Assembly: GCA_012862575.1 (NCBI GenBank)
Contig: BLSF01000059.1
Coordinates: 62,001-126,000 of the forward strand
DNA length: 64,000 nt
Direction: 5' to 3'
Source of the DNA: Parietichytrium sp. I65-24A
Taxonomy: Eukaryota > Sar > Bigyra > Thraustochytrida > Thraustochytriidae
Below are positions 22,044 through 31,184 of the stretch, piece by piece. The notes beneath the pieces are model-generated. The model saw only the letters and a list, made by a program, of their open reading frames with translations. It was not told the DNA's origin and did no database searches. The translations under genes and the position numbers were made by a program. Each line of letters begins with the position of its first letter. The first letter of the stretch is position 1.

Positions 22044-22153
22044 CGGGAGCCCATGTAAAACATAGACTGTAAATGGGAACTCATGCAAAATATAAACTCT
22101 AAACGGGAAAACCCATGTAAAATGTAAATGGGAACCCATGTAAAATGTAAACT
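22044..22153. repeat. About four imperfect 28-32 bp tandem units
   Basis: Each unit reads roughly GGGAACCCATGTAAAATGTA followed by a short variable tail. The third and fourth units are most alike. They lie in non-coding DNA left of the 5S cluster. Confidence 0.75.
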
Positions 22154-22653
22154 GGACACGGAAACCATGGCGGCGTCGTCTCGAAGGGGAGATGCGCTGA
22201 CGCGCGAGCATCTTCAGCGGTGTGAAATGCGTACCTGATGAAGTTTGAAAGGGTATAGTAAGAGCTCGATTGGCCTGGGTCTCGAATCGTGATTGTGGAA
22301 ATGTACCTCGGAGAACTGGTGGACACGAACGCAGAACTTGGCCTTTGGAGCACGCTTGGCGCCTTTCCTGCGAGTCACAGGCTTTGAAAGCTGGGCCCAG
22401 CCAGACTGTGCGGGCTCGCGGACCATGCGACTCACTAAAGTAGAAATCGAATACACGCCGCGCAGGGCAGGAGCTTTGAATACGACGTAGAGCTACGCGG
22501 TTTCTTTCTCCTCACCCCGGTATCGTTTGAGACACGCTCGCAGATCACCGCTCGAACCATTGCAGGCTGCAGCTTTTATTCGCGCACTCCAACGATTGAA
22601 ATCGCATGTGCCTCTCGAGGAGCCGAGAACCATTCGCGCTCATCCCATTCTTC

Positions 22654-22716
22654 GACACACACACACACACACACGTACACAGACACACACAAACAGAAAG
22701 ACAGGCAGACAGACAG
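22654..22716. repeat. CA / CAGA microsatellite
   Basis: A CA dinucleotide run passes into CAGACAGA units, about 60 bp. Confidence 0.9.
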
Positions 22717-22903
22717 ACGGACAATTCCGTTGCTTGCAATTATTTCCACCAACAGGCACCCTGTAGGTCAAGCAGCGGCCACGGAGAGCTGGCCACCTCC
22801 TGACAGTCTGAGCGCCCGTGAATGAAATATCTTCATGTCAAACTCCCTAAATTTTACGTTCACATTTCAATTGAGAATGTTCATGACAACCGGTAACCCA
22901 GTT

Positions 22904-23097
22904 CAACTTCAAGTGCGTCTGCTCTGTCCAGAAACTCTGTTCCACTCCGGAAGCTCCAAAACAACAGCGCGAAACATACCTCCTTCCGAGCAATCACGCT
23001 CTCGCTGCGCGATTGCAACGACGAAAACAGCATTTTCTCATATTTTCTCATCTCACGGTCAGCGGTGTCAGCGGTTCACTATCAATCTTAATACAAT
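22904..23097 (+). repeat. Dispersed repeat, copy A (about 195 bp, with hairpin)
   Basis: Nearly identical to 32235-32460 apart from an insertion of roughly 40 bp in that second copy. It begins at CAACTTC and ends near ATCAATCTTAATACA. It contains an inverted repeat (22990-22999 against 23007-23016, about 9 of 10 paired, 7-nt loop) that is fully conserved between copies. The flanks of the two copies are unrelated, so this is a dispersed element or RNA gene family, not a segmental duplication. Its nature is unknown. Confidence 0.85.
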
Positions 23098-23101
23098 AGA
23101 C

Positions 23102-23210
23102 TCGTATTACGTTATTACTGTTTATAGTAGTACATCTTCAAAGCAACTGGGTATATATGCTCACTTGGGATACGCAAAACGACTAACGACTAAGTCCGGT
23201 CATACAATTC
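23102..23210 (+). pseudogene. Truncated 5S rRNA copy: 5' flank plus first bases only
   Basis: The sequence from TATTACGTTATTACTG to AAGTCCGGTCATACAATTC follows the 5' flank of the neighbouring 5S copies (TACGTAATTACTG, TATATGCTCAC, GACTAAGTCCGGTC) but stops about 15 bases into the RNA. The flank of the next copy then follows, 160 bp further on. It looks like a deletion product of a tandem array. Confidence 0.75.
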
Positions 23211-23344
23211 ACTTACTTGCCTTTTCAAGAGCCACGGTCGCAACTTGTATTTCTGGGGGGTTCTTACTACGTAATTACTGTTTACACTAGTATTTTTTAA
23301 AAATAGCTAACTACATATGCTCACCTGGAAACTAGGAACGACTA

Positions 23345-23459
23345 TGTCCGGTCAAAGAATTGGGGCTCACCGGAACTCATCCGAACTCCGAAGTTAAGCC
23401 CAATCTGGCCAGGTCAGTACTACCGTAGGGGACTAGGTGGGAAGCCCTGGTGCCGAACA
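23345..23459 (+). rRNA. 5S rRNA, copy 1
   Basis: About 115 nt. The conserved core is present: CACCGGAACTCATCCGAAC, TCCGAAGTTAAGC (internal control box A region), AGTACTACCG and GGTGGGAAGCCCTGG (box C and 3' region). The ends TGTCCGGTC and TGCCGAACA can pair as helix I with one internal mismatch. A T-run directly after the 3' end serves as Pol III terminator. The exact 5' end could be 1-3 nt different. Confidence 0.93.
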
Positions 23460-23495
23460 TTTTTTGCAATTTTTTTCTGTTCGTTTTTTTTTCTT

Positions 23496-23792
23496 NNNNN
23501 NNNNNNNNNNNNNNNNNNNNNNNNNNNNNNNNNNNNNNNNNNNNNNNNNNNNNNNNNNNNNNNNNNNNNNNNNNNNNNNNNNNNNNNNNNNNNNNNNNNN
23601 NNNNNNNNNNNNNNNNNNNNNNNNNNNNNNNNNNNNNNNNNNNNNNNNNNNNNNNNNNNNNNNNNNNNNNNNNNNNNNNNNNNNNNNNNNNNNNNNNNNN
23701 NNNNNNNNNNNNNNNNNNNNNNNNNNNNNNNNNNNNNNNNNNNNNNNNNNNNNNNNNNNNNNNNNNNNNNNNNNNNNNNNNNNNNNNNNNNN
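23496..23792. other. Assembly gap (297 N)
   Basis: Unknown sequence between two inverted 5S copies. The left edge sits in the T-rich 3' flank of copy 1 and the right edge in the matching flank of copy 2, so the gap is probably a collapsed or unresolved part of the inverted repeat. Confidence 0.99.
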
Positions 23793-23799
23793 CAAAAAA

Positions 23800-23914
23800 T
23801 GTTCGGCACCAGGGCTTCCCACCTAGTCCCCTACGGTAGTACTGACCTGGCCAGATTGGGCTTAACTTCGGAGTTCGGATGAGTTCCGGTGAGCCCCAAT
23901 TGTTTGACCGGACA
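23800..23914 (-). rRNA. 5S rRNA, copy 2
   Basis: Reverse orientation to copy 1 and identical over nearly all of the RNA (one difference near the 5' end, AAAC for AAAG). Its 5' flank to about 24043 mirrors that of copy 1, so the pair forms a large inverted repeat around the gap. Confidence 0.93.
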
Positions 23915-24249
23915 TAGTCGTTCCTAGTTTCCAGGTGAGCATATGTAGTTAGCTGTTTTCAAAAACTACTAGTGTAAACAGTATTTACGGAATAAGAACC
24001 CCTCAGAAATACAAGTTGCGACCGTGGCTCTTGAAAAGGCAAGTCAGTGTGCAGAATTCACAAGACAGGCGCAGGGCGCAGGTGCGCAACTCTCAAGCAC
24101 GAAGAAGGCCGCCGAAGGCAGGCTCGCTCATTGCTCATTGGCTGCGGAGGCAGGCGCAACTCTCAAGCGCACGAGGAAGACCGCCAGAAGCGTGCGCACT
24201 TCGGCTTGTGTCTAAGAAAAAAAAAAAACGAACGGAAAAATGCAAAAAA

Positions 24250-24364
24250 TGTTCGGCACCAGGGCTTCCCACCTAGTCCCCTACGGTAGTACTGACCTGG
24301 CCAGATTGGGCTTAACTTCGGAGTTCGGATGAGTTCCGGTGAGCCCCAATTGTTTGACCGGACA
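24250..24364 (-). rRNA. 5S rRNA, copy 3
   Basis: Same orientation as copy 2, 450 bp away, with the same RNA sequence as copy 2. On the minus strand, the T-run and the TTCCGTTCGTTTTTT tail match the 3' flank of copy 1. The 5' flank to about 24475 is more diverged but keeps the TACGTAAATAATG, ACTAGTAGTTTTTGAAAA and GCTCA blocks. It is head-to-head with the TFIIE-alpha gene. Confidence 0.93.
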
Positions 24365-24475
24365 TAGTCGTTCCTACTCTACAGTTGAGCTTATATAGTT
24401 ATGTGTTTTCAAAAACTACTAGTATAAACATTATTTACGTAGTAAGAGTCCCTCAGAAATACAAGTTGCGACCGT
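24365..24475 (-). promoter_or_regulatory. Conserved 5S upstream region (copy 3)
   Basis: Blocks shared by all four 5S 5' flanks in the window: CTTACTACGTAAxTAxTGTTTA, ACTAGTAxTTTTTxAAAA, TATxxGCTCA and AACGACTA just before the RNA. Their preservation between copies whose other flanks differ suggests either promoter elements or the edge of the repeat unit. The function is inferred. Confidence 0.5.
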
Positions 24476-24598
24476 GACGGAGGTACTGGCAGTGGGTACG
24501 CGAGTACTTACAGTTAGTTTGCGTACCCACAGAAGCAAGAAGCAAACCCTAATAGGTAGATTAGGAGCTGGAAAGGGGCCGGGTGCAGGGTCGGGAGA

Positions 24599-26142
24599 AT
24601 GGCGGAGCAGTACGCAAAAGAGCTCGTCCGCGCGGTGGCGAGAGCGTTTTACGACGATGTAAGTGGAAGATAGATATACGCGGATGATGGATAAGAAATG
24701 CGGTAGTTGAGGTCGATGAGCGAGCTGACGAGAGGGGTTGGTGCCATGGCGCGGCCGATAGGAATGCATTGTGGTGCTCGACGCTCTGTGCAGGGAAAAG
24801 TTTCTGCTAGATACGGACCAGTCCGGGAAAGGCCCGTTAGACGAAAAGTTTGGCGTGCGATCGAGAGATATTAGGCAGGTGCTTCAGCTTCTGCATGTAA
24901 GTTTCTGGGAGCTGTCGAAAAAGCAGCGGAGGCTTTGGGCCGCTTGCGGCGATACCTGTGGTAGGCATCATGGTTGTACTCATGGATACCGTGGATGTAC
25001 TTTTGTCTCAGGATCACTGCCTTGTGGAGAAGGAGTCAGGCAAATACAGGGACCCCCATGCAGAGAAAGGGGCGAGGGCGAAAAGTGTCATTTATTACTA
25101 CATCAATTACCTCCATGTCGTAAAGCTCGTTCGACTTCGGGTCCATCAAATGGTAAAGGTCATCACAGAAAACGAGGAGGAGAAGGCCACGATGCAGTCG
25201 CAGTACTCGTGCCCCTACTGCAAGAGCGACTTTCCCGTACTCGCGGTTTTGCAGTGTATGGACGAAGAGACGGGCATGTTTTTTTGCCCCAAGTGCCAAA
25301 CAGACGACGACGAAAAGGTCTTTCTGACAGATGCCCCAAAGTCAAGCTCCACGCAAGCGCAGTCACCGACAGACAACGCAAAGAGACTAAGAGAAAAGAG
25401 AGACGAGCAGCTCTCCGAGATGCGCTCTTTTCGAGACGGGATAATGGAGATTTTGCACAAAATTGACACTTGCCCGGTCGCGCCGCCAGAAAACAAACCG
25501 CAGACACACTACGACGACGAAATGTTTGCGCTGTACGAACAAATTTATTCCGGAGGAGACGGCAAGCCAGCTGTAAACGAAAAGAATGAGACCACATTTG
25601 TCGACGCGTCTGGCCAGAACGTCCTCGTTCGCATCATCGGGTTGGAGGAGTCAGAAGAGCCGGAGCTGGAGCTGGCCAAAGTGGAAGAAGTTGGGGAGCT
25701 GCCAGCCTGGCTGGTGAGAGATGTACAAGGGGACGTAACCACAAACGCGATTCAAGACAGACAGGAGCGTGCCATGAAACGGCAAACGATCGCTGGTGGT
25801 TCCGGGGCGGATAACCCCCACTTGAGCAAAGGCGGCGCCTCAGAGCTTTTGCGAGCCCGCGAGCAACGCTTAAATGCTGGCCAAGGAGAAACGGATCAAA
25901 GCGTCCTTTTGCTACAGCGCACCTACGCTCAGCCGCAGGAGGAAGTGATACGCCAGAAGGACAGAGACCGTCTGGAGTATGAATGCAAAACCTTTGTAAA
26001 GGTTGCAGGACAGGAAAAATCCCTCTATAACGTGACCGAGTTTGATACAAACGAGATGAGCCCAGAGGAATACGAGGCTTACGTTGTAGCGAAGCGGCGT
26101 GCGCTTGCGCTGGAAATGGAGGTAGATGAATCGTTTATGTAA
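24599..26142 (+). CDS. GTF2E1: General transcription factor TFIIE subunit alpha, two introns
   Basis: Exons 24599-24658, 24762-24896 and 25012-26142 (all phase 0) encode 441 aa. Introns are 103 nt (GTAAGT to TAG) and 115 nt (GTAAGT to CTCAG). The first exons read MAEQYAKELVRAVARAFYDD and ECIVVLDALCREKFLLDTD, the winged-helix start of TFIIE-alpha, ending DIRQVLQLLH. Exon 3 continues with YYYINYLHVVKLVRLRVHQM and the zinc ribbon CPYCKSDFPV..FFCPKCQ (about residues 125-155). The C-terminal half is acidic and ends PEEYEAYVVAKRRALALEME. It recruits and regulates TFIIH at Pol II promoters. The second acceptor was chosen by polypyrimidine tract and frame; the residues just after it are the least certain. 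The stop codon is only 32 bp from that of GCP6. Confidence 0.93.
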
Positions 26143-26174
26143 CAGTGTTGGGGGGCGCGAGGTTATATATAATC

Positions 26175-29100
26175 TTAGTTTACCGGCCTTTCGCCAAAAT
26201 ACTCATTAAAATCTACATGGAGCAGGAGGCTAGACGGACCGGAGAATGGGGAGATGGATAGCTTGGCATAGGATTGCACAGTTCTGACGAGAAAACTCTG
26301 AGTGGATTCAAAGTCCTTCCAAGCCGACTCGAGCTCGCTTGACGGTTGGGTTGCCTTTGCCTTGAGCTCCTTGGCGCTCTTTTCGAAGAATACAACAATT
26401 CGATTCAAGGCACGTTCGAAACATTTGTGGATGAGCGCTGAAGGGCGCGACGAGTCCAGAAAGCAGTGCACCCCAGATCGCTGCACGAAATCGCGCAAAC
26501 ATGTAGCAAAGTGCAATGGCGTTCCATGCGAGTTCTGGCTGCCAGGGCTCGCATCTGCTCCTAATAGTGAGTTGGACATTGTTGTCCACTCGTTGTGAAG
26601 CAGCTGCGTGAGCAAGTAGTTTTCAAACGTAAGCACTAGGTGTCGGATCTGATGCCAGCGAAGTGTTAACCAGGACGCAAGGGTTCGCGCGTTACGATTT
26701 ACCTTTAGCATCACCCACATCTTGTTGGTGAGTGCCACTGAAAACTTTATAGACAATAAAAACCGGTGCACTTTCTCTAGTTCGGCAACCGTCGCATCAC
26801 TCATGATGACGCGCAATGGCCAGCCAAAGGAAAGTTGGACCTTTAAAAATTCAAACCTCTCATAGTTTGTGAAGATGCTTTGCCCCTTGTAGGCTTTGCT
26901 TTTTGGGTCAAACGCTGCTGACAGGCCATATTTGAAGAACTCGGAGCTCTCTTTGGAGCCAGAGATTCCCATGCTAAGCACCTGAGTCTCAATCAAGCTT
27001 TGGATCGCTTTCCCACGAGCAACTGTGAGATCTTGCCTCTCCGAAAACGCGGAACAGAACCAATCAACAACTGAAGAAAACACTTCACCTTGGCTCATGA
27101 ATACGAACTGCTTGACCAATTGGAGATGGTCTGCAAGATTTGAGTGATCACGAATAACAATCGCCAAAGCGCTCTCCACTATAGCACACTGATTCAATAG
27201 CATTTCAGCCACGCCAAGCTCAAAGACCACATCCAGTGGCGCAACACTGCCTTGATCGTCGCAAGCCTGATTAGAGAGTTGGGTTTCGGCTGAGGAGTCG
27301 AACTCTTTCGAATTCATTCCTGGCCAACTTGGCTCTTTGGTACACTCGTTTATGAGGCTGCGACAGCGTTTGATCGCGGAGTCATCTGACTCCGCCTTCC
27401 CAGGGACAAACGTTCTACGAACCTGCTTGCTTTTGATTGGTTGGGGCCGGTCTTCATCCGGTGCCCGCTGCCGAGCCCACAACTCACCAATCGACGACTT
27501 TCCTCCCGGAACTTGCGAGACCTTGATCGATGAGCGCTCCTTACTTTTCAGCACCTCATTTCCCCAGCTTGCGTCCAGCGAGCTTGTACCACCAGGAGCT
27601 TGGGCAACTCGAACACTAGCCGCGGGGCTCTCCGAAAGCGAGTCTTCGTGCAAATGCTTCGCTACTATACTAGTACCACCGGGAGCTTGTGCCACTCGGA
27701 CTGAGGGCTTTTCAGGACATGTGACGGAATCTACATCAAGACATTTGCCGGCTTCGCTGTCTCCGTCGGGAGTGCATACATTTGTCGGTGAGGTTGTCGA
27801 TTCAACGATCGACTTATCACGCAAATGCTCTCCAGCGGTGCTGGACCCTCCTGGCGCCTGAGCCACTCGAATCGACGGCTTTCCAGCCACAGCATTTGAG
27901 TTCTTGTTTATATCCTCGCCGAGCAAACTCGAACCGCCAGGAGCATGAACAATGCGAAGTGATGGTTTTCCGACCCTTACTTCTGAACTCTCGTCCAGAT
28001 ACTCCCCGAGCGTACTTGAACCACCTGGTGCCTGTGCAACCCGGATCGATGGTTTCTCAATCTTTGTGTCTGGATCCCCGACCAAGGAGTCGCCTAATGT
28101 GCCTATCTGCTCCGCGCCAGGGGAACCGTTCGATTCATCTCTGGCAGAGTATATTTCAGAAAGCGAAGTTGCACCGTCATGAGCATTCAAGACTCGAATT
28201 GACGACCTCGCGCCTTCAACAGTCGTGTTTTCATTCAAATATTCGCCAATCGTACTAGAGCCTCCAGGTGCATGTGAAACGCGAATCGATGGTAATGGGG
28301 TCCAGCTTTCGTTGCTAGCGTCATTCGGGTGAGGGGAAACTTTGGACGTCGAGGCCGACTTACCCTCAGGTGCTAGAGTTTTTGGCCCTGCTTCGGTATC
28401 GAGCTCCTCAGGGGGGCGGTTTGCTTGCAGAGCATTCGTCAGCGAGCTGTTTTGTGAAGATGTGTCCGCATTTGTGTCTGCGGAGAGACTGGCCTCTCCG
28501 CCGGGCACAGCCAAAACTTTAATGGCAGGCTTTGGTCTCTCGACACCGGAATCTTCGCTCAAAATGTCTTGAACCGTGGATTTCCCTCCGGGATGTTGCA
28601 AAACAGCGACAGACGTCCTCTCCGCTGGAGGCATATCTCCACGTAATTCGTCCAATGCCTTTTGCAGTTCCCGTATGCTTGCGAGCTCTTGTTCGGACAA
28701 AGACCTGTCTGGCGCGGCATCCCTCTGCTGCCTCATGAATTCTTCAATGTCTTGAGTAAGCTTCTCTTCGGCGCGCTTGCGCTCACGTGTCGAAGCAGGG
28801 GAAGTAATCGATTGTCGGGCATCCATTGAGGATTTCTCTTCTGCTCGTTGCTTTACGATCGCTGCGGCCTTTTCCTTTCGGGCCTCCTCAGCGGCCACAC
28901 GAAGTTGATCGTACTCTCGCTTGTTCCTTTCAAAAACCTGCGCACGCTGCTGCTCCATTTCTGCCAACAATCGGGCCCGAAGAAGCTCCCCCTTTTCTTG
29001 CCCCAACCGTGCTTTTTCTTGTGCCAATCGAACACTTTGCTGCTTTTGCTCTTTGCGAACGGCAAACATTTGCGCCGTGTAAGATTGAATGCAACTCATC

Positions 29101-31184
29101 TTGGTGGCGTGGTCTTCAAGGATGAGCTTACGTACGTTGTTGACCTGTTTAATCTGCCTCAGAGCTTTTGGGAGACATGCATCGAACAAGTTTGGTGGGT
29201 GCTCCGTTACAGTGTTGAAAATAACGCTATCCTTGTCGACATCTTCCAGCACTCGCAGCATGCAGCCGCATATTGCAAACCGCTTCGCCAGATCCTCTGA
29301 TGTCATGCTGCGGATACTGGATTTGAAGAACCATGGCAGCGTAAACTGCGGAGTACGGTTGTCGCTTTCCAAAACTGGATCGCTAAGCATTGCGCGTAGC
29401 GTTTCTGTCCAAGAGTTGTTCTTCCATGACCCCATCCGGAAAAATTCACTCGCGGCAAAGCTTTGCGCATTCTGTGCCGTGAATAACCAGTTCCATAGTA
29501 ACCGCACGAGAAAACCAACACTTGCCTCCAGCAGTTGTCGTGGATGTGAAAGTGTAGCCAGACCCGCTTGTTTTGCACCTTGGTACAACGACTTGATGAG
29601 TCCAAAAGAGGTTTTGGCGGGCGAACGGAGGGCAAGGGCTGCGCATGTGGAAAAAAGCTTCCGTTTTAGCTTGAGCACCTCAGTGTGCAAAAGAAAAAAG
29701 CTTGGAGACGCTACCATCTCTTGACCAATGGCCATGACATTTTGCTGATACGACAGGATGAACTCGTTAAGAAACTCGCGAATGAGCTGTCCAATCTCAA
29801 GAGATGCAATTGACGAATCTGGGCCAGCTGCAAATGACAGTTCCAGATACGAGTTTGCGCAAACTTGTACATCGTCCAAGAGGCCTGAGAGTGCACGAGT
29901 GCTCAGATATAAAGGCCGATAACTCGCCACAAAAGACATTCTACCGTCTGCACCACGGCGAAAGAGTAATGTCTCGACACCTATGAGCGCAAGGAGGCAA
30001 TCCTTGAAAATTTGAGACCACGAAAGTGCCATAGAGGGATCAAAGTACTCGTGCTCGACCATTCGCGCCTCAAAGCGCTCCTCGCCTCTCTCCGAGCTGA
30101 GAAGCGCATGACTCGCAAACTGGATCGCCTTTTGCGCCTCGTCTGTGGGCTGTACCAAGACATAGCTATTTGGGATCTCTTCCTCCCATCCATAGATGGG
30201 CTTCTCTTCACTGAAAGAAGGTATCTTCTGCTTGGCGATTTGAACCCAGATGTCGGAGCTCGAGTCGCTGATCAAATCCACAATATACGCCTTTGAATCC
30301 GACGCGTCTTCTTTGATACGCATTTGTGTTTCGTGGTTTGTCTGATTCGAACCCTTGCGATGGCTATGAGTGGACGCAGTATCTATCAGCATCCCCATGG
30401 GGTCGGGCGCGAACGAGTCATAAGCTCGAGATACATCGGGCAAAGAAAGCTTTGAGTTCGCTCCCATCGACTGATTCCTTGGGTGCAAGACTGCTCCAAA
30501 CAGCGTGGCACTTTTTCCGGGTGCTCCGAACATAGAAGCAGCATCCCCAGCTTCCGGGTTTGCCGTCAACCTCTGCTTCAGCAACTTGGCAGCATTCAGC
30601 ATCGAATTCTCTTCTGCACCGAGCCAATCTCGTCTCCTGTTTTCCACATCCAGCATTTCAACGGGCCGGTTTCTCCCACTATGTATGTCAAAATGTGTCA
30701 CTACCGCTTCCCCGGCCAGCACTTCCCTCGCATCAAGTGGCACGTTCGCGCGGTACACAACTTGTTCTTGCGCCGCCTGGTTCCGCGTGCCATCTTGCAT
30801 CTTGCGCAGAACCCACCGGTTCTCCGCGATCGCAGCCCTCCCCGCGCGCCCGGTTCCGCCCGAGAACCCGGGGACCCGCGCCAACGCCAGCAGCAGCTGC
30901 AGAACCCCCGGGTTCCCGGTTCTCGCGCGGTCGGCCGTGATTCGCAGAGCATCTGCTTCGCGATGCCGTCCTTCCGCTCGCAGCAGCGCCTCTGCCACCG
31001 CCAGCACACCGGGTCCTGTACGAGAATCGCGAGGACGCCCGCTCCGCGCACCTGCCCCTGGTCCCCCTGGTCCGGTGGGATTGCGCACGAGGAGTACGGA
31101 GGCAAAGTAAAGGTCGATCAGCCGCGCGCTGACGTCATCCGGGAGCCCCGCGCACAGCTCGCGCACCCCTGCGCGGACATCCAT
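26175..31184 (-). CDS. TUBGCP6: Gamma-tubulin complex protein 6-like, with PGGxS repeats
   Basis: The protein has 1669 aa in one exon, starting MDVRAGVREL. The GRIP1 part lies at about residues 340-690 (WGWEEEIP-like YGWEEEIPNS, SWSQIFKDCLLALIGV, LLRLLWNWLF). A charged coiled coil spans about 690-840. An array of about eleven 30-residue units at about 855-1235 has the consensus S(I/V)RVAQAPGG(S/T)S(S/T)xGEYL. The GRIP2 part at about 1330-1640 (FELGVAEMLLNQCAIVESAL, LSFGWPLRVIMSDATV, WMLKVNRNARTLASWLTLRW, HLVLTFENYLL) binds gamma-tubulin in this family. Long length and a repeat-bearing insert between the two halves are typical of GCP6, part of the gamma-tubulin ring complex. The repeats resemble the PGGxS motif of SPIRAL1/Jupiter/HN1 microtubule proteins rather than the human GCP6 repeats. 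Confidence 0.92.
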   Translation of the reverse strand: MDVRAGVRELCAGLPDDVSARLIDLYFASVLLVRNPTGPGGPGAGARSGRPRDSRTGPGVLAVAEALLRAEGRHREADALRITADRARTGNPGVLQLLLALARVPGFSGGTGRAGRAAIAENRWVLRKMQDGTRNQAAQEQVVYRANVPLDAREVLAGEAVVTHFDIHSGRNRPVEMLDVENRRRDWLGAEENSMLNAAKLLKQRLTANPEAGDAASMFGAPGKSATLFGAVLHPRNQSMGANSKLSLPDVSRAYDSFAPDPMGMLIDTASTHSHRKGSNQTNHETQMRIKEDASDSKAYIVDLISDSSSDIWVQIAKQKIPSFSEEKPIYGWEEEIPNSYVLVQPTDEAQKAIQFASHALLSSERGEERFEARMVEHEYFDPSMALSWSQIFKDCLLALIGVETLLFRRGADGRMSFVASYRPLYLSTRALSGLLDDVQVCANSYLELSFAAGPDSSIASLEIGQLIREFLNEFILSYQQNVMAIGQEMVASPSFFLLHTEVLKLKRKLFSTCAALALRSPAKTSFGLIKSLYQGAKQAGLATLSHPRQLLEASVGFLVRLLWNWLFTAQNAQSFAASEFFRMGSWKNNSWTETLRAMLSDPVLESDNRTPQFTLPWFFKSSIRSMTSEDLAKRFAICGCMLRVLEDVDKDSVIFNTVTEHPPNLFDACLPKALRQIKQVNNVRKLILEDHATKMSCIQSYTAQMFAVRKEQKQQSVRLAQEKARLGQEKGELLRARLLAEMEQQRAQVFERNKREYDQLRVAAEEARKEKAAAIVKQRAEEKSSMDARQSITSPASTRERKRAEEKLTQDIEEFMRQQRDAAPDRSLSEQELASIRELQKALDELRGDMPPAERTSVAVLQHPGGKSTVQDILSEDSGVERPKPAIKVLAVPGGEASLSADTNADTSSQNSSLTNALQANRPPEELDTEAGPKTLAPEGKSASTSKVSPHPNDASNESWTPLPSIRVSHAPGGSSTIGEYLNENTTVEGARSSIRVLNAHDGATSLSEIYSARDESNGSPGAEQIGTLGDSLVGDPDTKIEKPSIRVAQAPGGSSTLGEYLDESSEVRVGKPSLRIVHAPGGSSLLGEDINKNSNAVAGKPSIRVAQAPGGSSTAGEHLRDKSIVESTTSPTNVCTPDGDSEAGKCLDVDSVTCPEKPSVRVAQAPGGTSIVAKHLHEDSLSESPAASVRVAQAPGGTSSLDASWGNEVLKSKERSSIKVSQVPGGKSSIGELWARQRAPDEDRPQPIKSKQVRRTFVPGKAESDDSAIKRCRSLINECTKEPSWPGMNSKEFDSSAETQLSNQACDDQGSVAPLDVVFELGVAEMLLNQCAIVESALAIVIRDHSNLADHLQLVKQFVFMSQGEVFSSVVDWFCSAFSERQDLTVARGKAIQSLIETQVLSMGISGSKESSEFFKYGLSAAFDPKSKAYKGQSIFTNYERFEFLKVQLSFGWPLRVIMSDATVAELEKVHRFLLSIKFSVALTNKMWVMLKVNRNARTLASWLTLRWHQIRHLVLTFENYLLTQLLHNEWTTMSNSLLGADASPGSQNSHGTPLHFATCLRDFVQRSGVHCFLDSSRPSALIHKCFERALNRIVVFFEKSAKELKAKATQPSSELESAWKDFESTQSFLVRTVQSYAKLSISPFSGPSSLLLHVDFNEYFGERPVN
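27480..28640 (-). repeat. Coding tandem array of PGGxS-type units in GCP6
   Basis: Eleven degenerate units of 27-35 residues, nine with an intact PGG. Examples are VLQHPGGKSTVQDIL, VSHAPGGSSTIGEYL, VAQAPGGTSSL and VSQVPGGKSSIGELW. Two units are decayed (LNAHDGATSLSEIY and the one with CTPDGDSEAG). Spacer residues between the units are acidic and variable. Confidence 0.9.

Larger units (their letters stand above)
20654..22902. other. Non-coding region with tandem repeats before the 5S cluster
   Basis: No gene recognised. It contains short tandem iterations at 21004-21066, a pure CT run near 21336-21358, four imperfect copies of a roughly 30-bp unit at 22044-22153, and a CA/CAGA run at 22654-22716. 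The 5' regulatory region of the TBC gene must lie at its left end. Confidence 0.5.

Noticed and set aside
23413-23839. Open frames across the N gap and the 5S copies
   Set aside because: They are made of unknown bases and 5S rRNA sequence; no protein is encoded there.
24771-25466. Long plus-strand frame as a separate Arg-rich protein
   Set aside because: It runs through TFIIE-alpha exon 2, intron 2 and exon 3 in the wrong frame. The spliced TFIIE-alpha reading explains the region.
28342-30940. Many plus-strand frames inside the GCP6 locus
   Set aside because: They are short, lack domains and lie opposite a clear 1669-codon gene.
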